NCBI GenBank assembly: GCA_940671915.1
Contig: CALNVZ010003433.1
Location: 12,738,047 to 12,802,046, forward strand
Source: Paracentrotus lividus
Taxonomy: Eukaryota; Echinodermata; Echinoidea; Camarodonta; Echinidae
Length of the DNA stretch: 64,000 bases
Direction of reading: 5' to 3'
Shown: positions 38,423 through 48,483 of the stretch, one piece after another
Position numbering within the stretch: position 1 is the first letter of the stretch
How the letters are laid out: the number at the start of each line of letters is the position of its first letter
Made by a program: the position numbers and the translations under genes
Notes under the pieces: model-generated
What the model saw: only the letters and a program-made list of their open reading frames with translations
Database searches by the model: none
Told to the model about the DNA's origin: nothing

Positions 38423-40360
38423 GTAGGTAGAAAGGGGCATGAGAAGGGTCATAGTTGCACTCCTTTTTGCCACAATTTAGAAACAACCAAATTACACAGT
38501 GGTAGAAAAAGGGGATGAAAGGGTAACGGGCATTACCCACCAGTAGGTAGAAAGGGGTTTTGGAAGGGTAACAGGCATTACCCAATGGTGTGTAATTAAG
38601 GATGTTGGAAGGGTAACGGGTATTACCCATCGGTATGTAGACAAAGGGTTTTGGAAGGGTAATAGGCATTACCCATCAGTATGTAGATAAGGGTTGTTGG
38701 AAGGGCAATAGGCATTACCCATCGGTATGTAGACAAAGGGTTTTGGAAGGGTAATAGGCATTACCCATCAGTATGTAGATAAGGGTTGTTGGAAGGGCAA
38801 TAGGCATTACCCATTGGTATGTAGACAAAGGGTTTTGGAAGTGTAATAGGCATTACACATCAGTATGTTGATAAGGGTTGTTGGAAGGGCAATAGGCATT
38901 ACCCATCAGTATGTAGTTTGGGGTTTTGGAAGGGTAACAGACATTAACCACCAGTAGGTAGATAATGACGATTAAAGGGTAACAGGTATTACCCACTGGT
39001 ATGTAGAAAGGGGTGCTCGAAGGGTAACGGGCATTATTACCTGTATGAGGCGTTTTGGAGACAAGATATAAGCGCGTATTTTGTCTGCCTAATTGATTTG
39101 GATAACAAAAATTACGTCACAATGGCTCAGTTGTACGACAACGGGCCGTAATATTCATACACCCCTCCTCCGCGATTCCCTATTGGGTTTTTGTACAAAA
39201 TTGCCGGTCCGTAATATCCATATTCACTTGTCAGGGATCCTATGCGTAATGTAAGAAGATGATGCGCGTTAAGGTACAAAGAGTAAGACAACGGATACGC
39301 ACAGAAGCATTATTGCGTCACAATGGTTTAGCATCATGTAAAAAAAAAAAAAAAAAAATTACGCGCTAGAAGAAACACAGCGAAGAAAAACATCCCACTA
39401 CAATTACCCAGTTTAAATCAAGCAAACTTATTTCATTTTCTTTAAAATGTGGCTAATTGAGGTTAACAGGTAATAATAATAATATTGACTGGCTTTACCT
39501 TCGGGTGATACCTCCTATATTTCCCTCACAAGACCCACATTGCCCTCGTCTTCGACTCGAGGCAATATGAGACTTGTTTGGGAAATATATGCGGTATCTC
39601 CCTCAAGGCCAGTCAATATAATATAATTACCCACTGATAGGTAGAATGGGGTTTTGGAAGGGTAACAGGCATTACCCATTGGTAGGTAGAAAAGGGCATT
39701 GGAAGGGTAACAGGTGTTACCCACCAGTAGGTAGAAAGGGTGCTGGAAGGGTAACAGGTATTATCCATTGGTAGGTAAAAGGAGTTTTAGAAGGGTAACA
39801 GGTATTACCCACTGGTATGAAGTTAGGGGTGTTGGACGGGTAACTGGTATTACCCATTGGTGGGTAGTAAGGGGTGTTGGAAAGGTAACAGGTATTACCC
39901 ACTGGTATGTATGTAGATAGGGGTGTTCGAAGGGTAACAGGTATTACCCACTGGTATGTATATGTAGATAGGGGTGTTCGAAGGGTAACAGGTATTACCC
40001 ACTGGTATGTATATGTAGATAGGGGTGTTCGAAGGGTAACAGGCATTACCCAACAGTATGTAGATTGGGGTGATAGATGGGTTTGGCAGATGGAAATCGG
40101 AATAGAGGGGTTACTAGCCCTATTCTTTTGTTACAAGGAGAGGGGCGTTCAAAGTGTAATGATGACACCTCTTTCCCAAGTAGGCAGTGGTAGGAAGAAG
40201 GTCAGAAGGGTAACAGGTATTTCCCACTAATTGCTGGATGGGGATGTTATAAGGATTGGGAGCGGGAATGGAGGGGTAACAGGCATTCCCCACTAGTAGC
40301 TGGACAGGGATGTTATAAGGATTGGGAGCGGGAATGGAGGGGTAACAGGCATTCCCCACA
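38409..40360. repeat. Minisatellite, 46-bp unit, built from the OGDH exon end and splice donor
   Basis: The spacing of GGCATTACCC is exactly 46 bases at 38665, 38711, 38757 and 38803, with alternate units more alike (a 92-bp dimer). A unit reads GGCATTACCCATCGGTATGT, then AGACAAAGGGTTTTGGAAGG and GTAATA. The exon boundary at 38409 reads GGCATGCCCCATCG|GTAGGT then AGAAAGGGG, i.e. the same sequence. The array runs to about 39030 and, after an insertion (39035-39628), from 39630 to 40360. Many units carry a GTATGT or GTAGGT donor-like word at the matching position. Open frames here, such as RRVTGITHWYVYVDRG repeats, only reflect the array. Confidence 0.9.
39035..39628. other. Unrelated insertion within the minisatellite, with a hairpin
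   Basis: The 46-bp pattern stops at about 39035 and resumes near 39630. The insert includes a poly-A run (39341-39358). It also has a palindromic part at 39484-39618, where ATTGACTGGCTTTACC and CGGGTGATACCTCC are answered by GCGGTATCTCCCTCAAGGCC and AGTCAAT. The hairpin part is probably a small foldback element. There is no recognised gene. Confidence 0.55.
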
Positions 40361-40815
40361 AGTAGGTATTTAGGTGGTGTTTTTTGCGGGGCAGGGAGAG
40401 TTGAATTCAGGCAACAATTAAAAGAAATAATAAATTAAAAATTAAAGAAAAACAAAAAAAGGAGCATGAGTGGGCCAGCTTTTGAAGAATGAAAGGGCAA
40501 TTAAAGTACATTAAACTGTATTTATGATGTATTGTGATGTTTATGTTGTAAATATACAGCCTTTAAAAGACAACATGACAAACAAATTGAAGTACATTGA
40601 TTCAAGCACATTTTGTTTGTGTGTGTGTACATCGAACAGCAAGCAAACACGTGGTAATGAAGAATAAAACTGATGAAAATTGGTACTGAAATAGTACATA
40701 TTTTAAATGCATCTCCAATTATTACAAATGAATCGTCTAGTCATCTATGGAGGATCAAATAAAGTATGAGTCTATTTTGTTCAATGTGTCTGTTTGTCTC
40801 CATTCTGCATTTCAG

Positions 40816-40906
40816 TGGGCGACTCAATGTCCTTGCTAATGTTGCCCGTAAACCACTAGAACAGATCTTCTGCCATTTTGACTCCAGACTGGAAGCCGCT
40901 GATGAG
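40816..40906 (+). CDS. OGDH: OGDH exon: [21 protein letters not shown] segment
   Basis: The acceptor is GCATTTCAG and the donor is GTAGATA. T completes Arg of HRGR. It encodes [30 protein letters not shown] and ends in phase 0 (91 nt). [11 protein letters not shown] is near-universal in 2-oxoglutarate dehydrogenases and lines the active site. Confidence 0.97.
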
Positions 40907-41191
40907 GTAGATATACATGTAGATAACATTGAATTCTAGCAGGGATTATTCAATTTGTCAATGAAAAATATAGATTCCCTTTTTTTTTAAGGGCTATGTA
41001 AATATTCAGAAAAGTTATATACTCGTTACACTTCATTTTGTGCTGTTGTCAGAGAATAAAGAATGTTTCTGAGGAATTATTTTACCACATTCCCCCAGTG
41101 CATATTTAAACGCATAGAGATGCCTTGGCAGTGATATGCGCTATAAAAGAACCGTAATAGTATTATATTACTTGTACATGACAGGGGGCGT

Positions 41192-41227
<36 letters not shown>

Positions 41228-41706
41228 AACCAAGCCATTTGTGTTTTAGGAATGACTCAGAATATGAAGAGCCAAATGGAATGCCTGAAATTCTCTTTAT
41301 ATATATATATTTCAAAAAGCATCCAAAGTACCCAATCTATATCTACATATTTTAACTTGAACAAATGAAATGTGGCTCTTTATATTTCAAGACACTTGTA
41401 AAGTTGCATGACACTCACAAATGACTTGATAAAACCTCCCTTCCCTCCTCTCTTATGCAGCCAGTCATTGAAAGTTAGATGTTCTGCTCTGAGTTTGGCA
41501 CAATATCACACCACTGTATTTCTTCATGGAACACAGATATATACGTTGTGATGGTCGGCCCATTTAAGAAATATTAATGTACATGTAGCAATGAATTTAA
41601 CAAGTAAACTTTGAAATTAATCTCTTTCAAGCTCATTTATGACAATCATTTGCAAACTATGTGGGAACGAAAGGGATTAAAATGCATTTAAATTTATTTT
41701 GATTAG
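40907..41706 (+). other. OGDH intron with a long poly-G tract
   Basis: The tract at 41188-41226 is almost pure G (about 39 bases), an assembly-fragile, possibly quadruplex-forming run. A (TA)n stretch is at 41300-41310. Nothing else is seen. Confidence 0.7.
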
Positions 41707-41886
41707 GGTTCTGGAGACGTCAAGTACCATCTTGGTATGTCTCACTCCCGTCACAACCACATCAGCAAGCGTAACATCAACATTGCTCTGGTGGCCAATC
41801 CATCTCACTTGGAAGCCGTAGATCCTATAGTCCAGGGTAAGACCAGGGCTGAGCAGTTCTACAGAGGAGATAGTGAGGGTGACCAG
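41707..41886 (+). CDS. OGDH: OGDH exon: [15 protein letters not shown] segment
   Basis: The acceptor is TTGATTAG and the donor is GTAAGGA. It encodes [52 protein letters not shown] and RGDSEGDQ; 60 codons, phase 0. VKYHLG carries the His equivalent to SucA His298, and [13 protein letters not shown] is family-defining. Confidence 0.98.
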
Positions 41887-42437
41887 GTAAGGATTGCCAT
41901 AAGATCACAGACGACATACTTAATGATATTTAAACAGAAAATAAACCAAATTTTGTTTGTTTTGTAATTTTGTTCACCATTCATTTGAGCAAATTTGATA
42001 CAGAAATGGCTGCAAATTGAAAGAACAAAAAAAAAACAAAAAAAACGCTGTACTCTTTGGCATTGGTGTCGCTCACTTTACTTAACTACCAGCACACACA
42101 TATCCAATATGATTTCCATTTGCCCATATACACAGCAAAAACTGTGTTTAACGCTGTGCGTGTCTGGCGCCTGAGTCTTTCGCTGGTTCCATGGAAGCTT
42201 GTGATGAGCCCTACTTTATAAAAAAAAAAACAACTACATTTTAACCTCAACATGGCTAGGGTACTTTGAAGGTTCTCACTACCAGAATACCTATCTTCAA
42301 GACAGCCTAGCATTACCTACACATTTAGCCCTACATGTACATTAAATACTATACTTGACATTTATGAAGATACCTAGGAAGTTTTACCTTTAAAAAAATC
42401 ACCATTAATAAATTAAACATTTCATTTTGTATTGTAG

Positions 42438-42566
42438 GTGATGAGTATCTTGATGCATGGTGATGCTGCATTCTCAGGTCAGGGCATCGTCTACGAGACG
42501 TTTCACTTGTCGGACCTTCCAGAGTACTCCACCCATGGAACAATCCATGTCGTTATCAACAACCAG
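42438..42566 (+). CDS. OGDH: OGDH exon: thiamine diphosphate and Mg2+ motif
   Basis: The acceptor is TATTGTAG and the donor is GTATGTTG. It encodes [34 protein letters not shown] and TIHVVINNQ; 43 codons. GDA...NN is the GDG-type motif of thiamine-dependent enzymes: Asp of GDA and the first Asn of NNQ bind Mg2+ of the cofactor. All key residues are present. Confidence 0.98.
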
Positions 42567-43555
42567 GTATGTTGTTTGCTTGTTTTCAATTTAAGCATAT
42601 AACATAAACATGTACAGAGAAATACTGGATGAACTAATCCCAATACTTTATTCCAGTATATCTTCAATGAAGCTGCCTTTTGGGATTATAACAACCACAG
42701 GTAAGTTCATTAACTCTTTAAGTGCCACCCCGCTCCAACCCCTCTGCCACACTGGTAATCCGTACATGCCAGGGTCTGTATCCCCCACTGCCAAGTTTTT
42801 TCCCCCTTTTACTTAAAGGTGACATTCATTATTTCCTCATAACTTTTTAAAAAGAACTTCCAACAACAATGTTGTACTTAAAATATGTGGCATTCTTATT
42901 TGTCTCTATATTCTGTTTTTAAAAATAAGGGGGCAATTATCTAAACTTGTGATTGTTCCAGGGCATGAATTTGTTTTTTTTTTATTGTGTGTGATTGTTT
43001 GTACACTAGGTCCTATCAAAATGTTGACAAACACAACAAATTACTGAGGAGGGGGAGGGTAGGGAAGGGTAGGAAACAAAGCATGGATTAAGCAGTCAAT
43101 AGTAGGCTAGCAAGCATGAGTATGGCACCGAACAGTAGGCTACGTATCATGCATCCGGCACATAAAGAGTTAATGAGATTGTCCATCATTACACACAGTG
43201 TAGTTTCTTGCATAAGATTATTTTGTGTAATAATCCAATGGCGTCAAACAGCCTTGTTAGCCTTGTAAATTCATGCCATTGAGTTGTAACTCTCTTTCAT
43301 ATTATACAAACAGAACACATGCTCTTAAAGACCATAATTTTTGGAACTCCCAGAGTTTCAGGTCAACCCCCACCTTCTGCATATGAATGGAAAACAAGTT
43401 GGATAGAAAGCAGAATTTTTATTGTTATTGTAATTTTCAAACCGGGCAGTATTTGAAACTGCGATGTCTACTACTATAAAGGCTGTAGATACCCAATGAG
43501 TCAAAATGGAAAGAAATATCTTGTTCTTAATTCTGATGATAAATTAATCTTACAG

Positions 43556-43735
43556 ATCGGGTTCACTACTGATCCTCGTTTCTCCCGCTCCTCACCTTAC
43601 TGTACCGACGTGGCACGAGTCGTCAACGCACCCATCTTCCATGTCAACGCTGACGACCCAGAAGCAGTCATGCATGTGTGCCAGGTCGCCTCCAAGTGGC
43701 GCTGCAGGTACAAGAGCGATGTCGTCATCGACTTG
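43556..43735 (+). CDS. OGDH: OGDH exon: [21 protein letters not shown] segment
   Basis: The acceptor is ATCTTACAG and the donor is GTAAGAC. It encodes [55 protein letters not shown] and VVIDL; 60 codons, phase 0. IGFTTDP and [15 protein letters not shown] are conserved core motifs. CTD replaces the PTD of vertebrates. Confidence 0.98.
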
Positions 43736-43865
43736 GTAAGACTTTACATGTATCTTGTAATATTCTTAAAGTCTTAGCAACCCATTTTTCTCATTTGAGG
43801 TAGAGGATCACACAAACCAATAATGTGTAACCTGTTTACTTTTGTAACAGGATCATACATTGTCG

Positions 43866-43892
43866 GTGTGCTACCAAGATAATGGTCACAAC
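43866..43892 (+). pseudogene. Decayed copy of the start of the next OGDH exon
   Basis: GTGTGCTACC then AAGATAATGGTCACAAC matches the first 27 bases of the exon at 44081 at 23 of 27 positions, by eye. It would read VCYQDNGHN against VCYRRNGHN. It is not preceded by AG, and similarity fades after AAC, so it cannot splice as it stands. It is either a relic of a duplicated exon or a fragment of one. Confidence 0.6.
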
Positions 43893-44080
43893 AAAATTTT
43901 TACGAATTTTGTGCATTTCCAAATTTCAAAGAATTCTGATTAGTTACTAGTGAGTCTTTTGAACAAACACCCATTCAACAATAATCATGATAGGCCACTG
44001 CCATATTGCGATTGATTCCAAACCTTTTTTTAAACTATGCTTCATATAGAGATCTGTCTCTATTTTGTATACAATCATAG

Positions 44081-44233
44081 GTGTGCTACCGACGTAACGG
44101 TCACAACGAGATGGACGAGCCCTTGTTCACCCAGCCCCTCATGTACAAGAAGATCCGTGGTCACAGACAGGTCCTGAAGCAATACGCTGAACAGAAAATT
44201 CAAGAAGGCATCATGACGGAACAAGAATTTGAG
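44081..44233 (+). CDS. OGDH: OGDH exon: [22 protein letters not shown] segment
   Basis: The acceptor is CAATCATAG and the donor is GTCAGTAA. It encodes [51 protein letters not shown]; 51 codons. RRNGHNE-DEP is an invariant motif at the cofactor and dimer interface. An incomplete copy of its 5' end lies 190 bases upstream. Confidence 0.98.
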
Positions 44234-44940
44234 GTCAGTAACGCTTGAGAATTAACAAGTTGAACCTGATCAGTTTGTCACGGACGGACATTTTCCAAAT
44301 GTTTAAAGTTTGTCGGCTTTTGAAAAATTAATTATGAGAAATGGTGTTTTAGAATAAAGGTACATTATTTCCAATTTGATATGCCAATGATGACAAAATT
44401 TGGTTGCCATGGATATGTGCTAAAAGTAGAATCTCTTAAATGTTTAATGTCACGGACAAACGAATTGCTCACTCTTAACTGATCTGGCTCTGTTTCATGT
44501 TACTTCTGATCATAAGGAGGTGACGGTCATTGGTATTTATGCAACCAATTGAAAACAAGATGGGATTTTTATAATCATTATTTGAGTGTGCAACATCGAG
44601 AGCATATCAAGAGCATACTTTATAAACCATTCTACCTCTTGGTATCATTGTAAAAGTGGTATTGTTCTTTAAAAACAATAGGAAATAAAAGTGATTCATG
44701 TGAATCCATAACTTGGAAAAGTGGAATTCCTATGATTAAAGATCCTTAAGTATGTAGGATATGCAGGAACTAGTAGTGAATTACTAGGCAGGTTTTGTAC
44801 AGACTATAATACAATAGGCCATATTAGATTCCTTATGGAATTTTAATTCACTGCTCATTTATGTCTAATTTTTTACAATTTTGAATCATTCTGATGAAAT
44901 CTATTTTTATAAAAAGCCACACATCACATGAGAATGTCTT

Positions 44941-45292
44941 GATAATAATAATAATAACTAGCATTTAGTACGCTCTTCATAGTAAACTATATCACAGCGC
45001 TTACAGTATATTATTACCCCGGTCATTGGATTCATTTACGATCCCGCACTTTTACAGTGCACAATCTCCACTCCCTGAGGAGTATTCCAGCTGGTCGCCT
45101 GTTAGGCCCACACATGCTAAAGCGAACCACATAGCATTCGCAATCCTACCGGGTACCCATTTTTATCACCTCGGGTGGGGTCAAGCATGTAGATAAAATG
45201 CCTTGCTGAAGGGACATAAGTGCCGGTGCGGGAATCGAACCCGCGGTCTTTGAATTGACAGTCCAGTGGTGAGACCACTACACTACGACACT
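44941..45292 (-). mobile_element. tRNA-derived SINE
   Basis: Read on the minus strand it starts GTGTCGTAGTGTAGTGG (A-box-like, 45276-45292), has a B box GGTTCGATTCC (45231-45241), then a body with CTTCAGCAAGGCATTTTATC, and ends in a (TTA)n tail at 44941-44957. This is the layout of deuterostome SINEs transcribed by RNA polymerase III. It is a retroposon and not a tRNA gene: no 3' acceptor arm or anticodon arm closes. Confidence 0.8.
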
Positions 45293-45376
45293 TCTACTTG
45301 ATCAGGGCAAATACTGAAAGGTACCTCCTTGCAACAATCAACCCATTAACTCAAGTTTCTTGGTCACTGTCTCCGG

Positions 45377-45559
45377 AAAGAAGGAATTGAAAGATTGACC
45401 TTGACAGGGAAGATAGAAGGAAAGAGAGCAAGAGGAAGACAGAGAATGACATATCTTAAAAGAATAGGTTAATGGAATGTGAAGTGAACTTTAGAACTCA
45501 TAAAATACTCACAAAACAGAGAGGATTGGCATAAAATGGTCGCCTATGTCATATCTAGA
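45377..45559 (+). mobile_element. LINE relic, C-terminal end of a reverse transcriptase ORF
   Basis: The frame AAAGAAGGAATTGAA... gives IERLTLTGKIEGKRARGRQR, MTYLKRIG, a stop, then LELIKYSQNREDWHKMV. GKI-GKR-RGRQR---YL followed by ----A/SQNRE-W--MV is the common C-terminus of many invertebrate LINE ORFs. Two stops show decay. It adjoins the SINE directly, as often happens when a SINE shares its LINE's 3' end, but pairing them is inference. Confidence 0.65.
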
Positions 45560-45681
45560 TAACGACACTAGAAGAAGAAGAAGACTAAAAAAAAAAAATT
45601 ACATTAGTTTGTGTTACTGCTACCAAAGTTATCTTGAAAAAATACGATGTATTATTTTTTCTTTTTTTCAACTTGAAACAG

Positions 45682-45784
45682 GAGGAGCAAGATGGTTACG
45701 ACAAGATCTGTGAGGATGCTTACCAGAATGCTAAGAAGGTGACAGAGATCAGGAATGCTGATTGGTTGGATTCACCATGGCATG
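45682..45784 (+). CDS. OGDH: OGDH exon: EEQDGYDKICEDAYQNAKK...DWLDSPWHG
   Basis: The acceptor is CTTGAAACAG and the donor is GTAAGTCATG. It encodes EEQDGYDKICEDAYQNAKK, VTEIRNADWLDSPWHG, ending phase 1 (103 nt). The WLDSPW motif is typical of animal OGDH. Confidence 0.97.
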
Positions 45785-45885
45785 GTAAGTCATGTGATAG
45801 GATCATGTGATAAGGTCATGTGATATGAACATGTAATGAGGTCATGTGACATGATCATGTGATGTATGTGATCATGTGACAGATG
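45785..45885. repeat. Tandem repeat (TCATGTGATAAGG, about 13-15 bp) starting at a splice donor
   Basis: From the donor GTAAGTCATGTGATAGGATC, units TCATGTGATAAGG, TCATGTGATATGAAC, ATGTAATGAGG and TCATGTGACATGA follow. The unit resembles the donor with adjoining CATG of the exon end. It is one of four donors in this gene with a repeat attached. Confidence 0.75.
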
Positions 45886-46320
45886 TAATGTTTTGGAAGC
45901 CCGTAAGGTCTAGAAATTTAGGTAATTTCATTTGGCTCTAGATTCATGGAAGTCTTCTAGCGCAAACCTAGAGGTCATTGATTCCTATACATCTAAAACT
46001 CAACATATAGAAAAATCTTGAAATTTAATTTTGAATTTTGTGATAGTTTCTTATAATGGAAAAAATGTCTTTTGAACCATCTAATATCCTTATCATTGCT
46101 TAAGATTCAGGTTCAATTCTGAATTGAATTTAAAAATTGATTGAGTTGAACTGAATTGGATAGTGAAAAATAAGGCTTCTATATAACATCCAAAATCCCT
46201 ATCATGTCTTGCTAAAGATTCAGGTTCGCTTTATGATTTGTGAGTGTCTTAATTGAACAATTGTGTCAATTGAAATGTAATACCCCCGTCAAAGGTTGAT
46301 GGAAATCTGTGTGATTGTAC

Positions 46321-46494
46321 CAGGGGGGTGTTTCACCAAGTCGTTCTTAAAGTTACGAATGAATTTACAAACGACTGAAACAAGTTCTAGGATGCTATGC
46401 TAATCACATTCTCAATCATCAAGTACAAGAACTGATCACCAGTCATTCGTAAGGTTGTTCGTAACTTATGAACGACTTGGTCAAACACCCCCAG
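46321..46494. mobile_element. Small TIR element (CAGGGGGGTGTTTCACCAAG ends)
   Basis: CAGGGGGGTGTTTCACCAAG at the left, followed by TCGTTC, pairs with GAACGACTTGGTCAAACACC and CCCAG. It is 174 bp. The same family, split by another insertion, is at about 25085-25420 and in the duplicated copy near 28800-29125. Confidence 0.7.
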
Positions 46495-46553
46495 GTTTTC
46501 TATGCTATGTAAATGGGTTGATTTTCATAATGTCTCTTTGACCTTTGACCCAG

Positions 46554-46670
46554 GCTTCTTCAACAAGGAGATCCCTCTGCAGTACCCATCAACTGGTATC
46601 GATGAGAAGACCCTGACTCACATTGGAGAACAGTTCAGCACCAATCCTGAGGATCTTACACTCCATGGAG
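46554..46670 (+). CDS. OGDH: OGDH exon: GFFNKEIPLQYPSTGIDEKTL segment
   Basis: The acceptor is TTGACCCAG and the donor is GTTAGTTGG. It encodes (G)FFNKEIPLQYPSTGIDEK, TLTHIGEQFSTNPEDLTLHG(G), phase 1 to phase 1 (117 nt). It covers the variable region before the second half of the catalytic core. Confidence 0.97.
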
Positions 46671-46732
46671 GTTAGTTGGCCTTCAAATGATCATTTTCTG
46701 TATGACATGTTGAAGCTTAACATTTCTGAAAG

Positions 46733-46737
<5 letters not shown>

Positions 46738-46782
<45 letters not shown>

Positions 46783-46793
46783 GGGGGGGGGGG
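46738..46793. repeat. Poly-T then poly-G tract
   Basis: About 43 T followed by 12 G. Similar T-then-G junctions are at 29971-30003 and next to the N gap at 31085. They are weak points for sequencing and assembly. Confidence 0.9.
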
Positions 46794-47647
46794 GTTACTG
46801 TATAAGCCAATATTTTTATGTACATATATTTTCGCGATTTTGGAGTAGGTGGGGAAATTTGTATGGGCTTAATTTCATGTTTTCAGGATGATTTCAGTAC
46901 TACGAATAGCCATACATTGAAGTGGAAATGTGTGTGAGGAGTGATTCGCGAAAATAAAACCACTGTGGAAATTTTGTACACTGTCTCAGTTAAAATGACC
47001 AAAAAAAAATTGTTTAATGGTTGTTGTTATAGGCATTCACAAATAAAATGACCCCCACATGAAAAAATAGGTCTCAAATGTTGTAAGACGCATGCGAAAC
47101 AGATGTCACAATTTTTAGTGATTGCATGTGATTTATGGATTTTGAACAAAGTAGAGTGAAGATGACCCCTCCCCCCCCTCCCCAACTCCTGTCAGAGTAG
47201 GTTTAAGGACAGATTTAGCTTCAAAATGTGCAATTTCCATTTGATTGCTACTGTTATTCTGTGCCCTTTAAAATGAATAGTTATGCTTTATTGCAAATTT
47301 TAAACAACCATTGTGATTGGATCAGAGTGAAACTTTTATGCAAGAAGTGCATGAAACAATGATTCTGATTGGTTACCATCAATTTTCAGTTGGTCACAAC
47401 TTTTAATCCAACAATGTGATTGGTCAAAGTGGGGCCATGTCTTTAACCATGCCTCCAAAACAACGAACTAGGGTCATTACCAAGGGCAACGTGCATATTT
47501 CTAGTTTTATGTGAAGATTGTATTTGTTTTATCAGGAGCCATTATTATGAGTGTTATAACATTCTTTATATATTGACCGAAGTTCTATGAAATATCAATG
47601 GTGACTCTGGATTCTGACTAACTTTAATATAATGCTCCCATTGTCAG

Positions 47648-47798
47648 GTCTGAAGCGTGTTCTCCGTGGACGTATGGACATGGTGAAGAACCGTACCATT
47701 GATTGGGCTCTGGGGGAGGCTCTGGCTTTCGGCTCACTGCTCAAGGAAGGTATCCATGTTAGGCTCAGCGGACAGGATGTAGAGAGGGGAACGTTCAG
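47648..47798 (+). CDS. OGDH: OGDH exon: [23 protein letters not shown] segment
   Basis: The acceptor is CATTGTCAG and the donor is GTGAGGG. It encodes [49 protein letters not shown], ending phase 2 (151 nt). IDWALGE-LAFGSLL and [12 protein letters not shown](S)HRH open the transketolase-like pyrimidine-binding domain; the Glu near WALGE activates the cofactor in this enzyme family. Confidence 0.98.
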
Positions 47799-48131
47799 GT
47801 GAGGGCACTTTCATTATTTCATTAATTGTTTATTTTTCCACATATATCACTCGACAGAGCTACCTGCCAAAATGATGTGTTCTGGTAATGCCAGGTGGAA
47901 AAAAAAAAAACGTACAAGTTAATTTACTACAGGGCGCTAAAAATGGACATGCGGTTTATTACAAACAAGGAGAAAGTTGTAAAACGGGTTCGGACTGTTT
48001 GAGGGGCTATGGTGAACCAAAATCGGAAGGGCAGTTATTTAAGGGAGTTTTGATACATGTAGCGAAATGGTTAATATGCTACTTGCTATTTCTGTCCATC
48101 CTACTTTTGTTACCACGGCAGTAGCTTGGGG

Positions 48132-48320
48132 ACCAGTGAGGTGATTTTATCCAAACCTTGATTATGTACTTGTATACCGAGTGTTCCTCACTCGGTAGAG
48201 CAATATAAAAAGAGTAATTGATTTTACTCCAGTTCACACCATTGAGGAGATTTTATCCAAACTTTGATGAAGTGTTTCCACTTAGTAGCGCAATATAAGA
48301 GGAGTAATTGATTTTTAGAT
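48132..48320. repeat. Two imperfect direct repeats of about 90-100 bp
   Basis: GTGAGGTGATTTTATCCAAAC leads to AGAGCAATATAAAAAGAGTA and ATTGATTTTA. The second copy has TTGAGGAGATTTTATCCAAA and GCGCAATATAAGAGGAGTAA before TTGATTTTTAG. It lies just before the acceptor at 48355. Confidence 0.65.
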
Positions 48321-48355
48321 TTATTATGCTATCAACTTTTTTTATTTGTTTAAAG

Positions 48356-48483
48356 CCATCGTCATCATGTTCTGCATGACCAGAATGAGGACAAGAAGCG
48401 CTTTTACCCCCTCAACAATCTTTACCCTGATCAAGCCCACTATACCGTCTGTAACAGTTCTCTCTCAGAGTTTGGTGTTCTAG
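48356..48483 (+). CDS. OGDH: OGDH exon: [22 protein letters not shown] segment
   Basis: The acceptor is TTGTTTAAAG and the donor is GTAAGAT. It completes Ser (AG|C) and encodes [43 protein letters not shown]. The His pair corresponds to SucA His729, which binds substrate. [16 protein letters not shown] is strongly conserved. It is 128 nt. Confidence 0.98.

Noticed and set aside
39717..40230. Repetitive open frames (VTGITHWYVYVDRG-like and its minus-strand counterpart)
   Set aside because: Same minisatellite read in different frames.
38409..40360. Regular repeats with spacers, as in a CRISPR array
   Set aside because: The units are contiguous 46-bp tandem copies without unique spacers, in an animal intron.
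44941..45292. A functional tRNA gene
   Set aside because: A and B boxes are present but the cloverleaf cannot close, and a SINE body with a TTA tail follows.
47888..48124. 78-codon frame with a hydrophobic C-terminus in an OGDH intron
   Set aside because: Starts next to a poly-A run, no homology recognised, and lies among direct repeats; probably chance.
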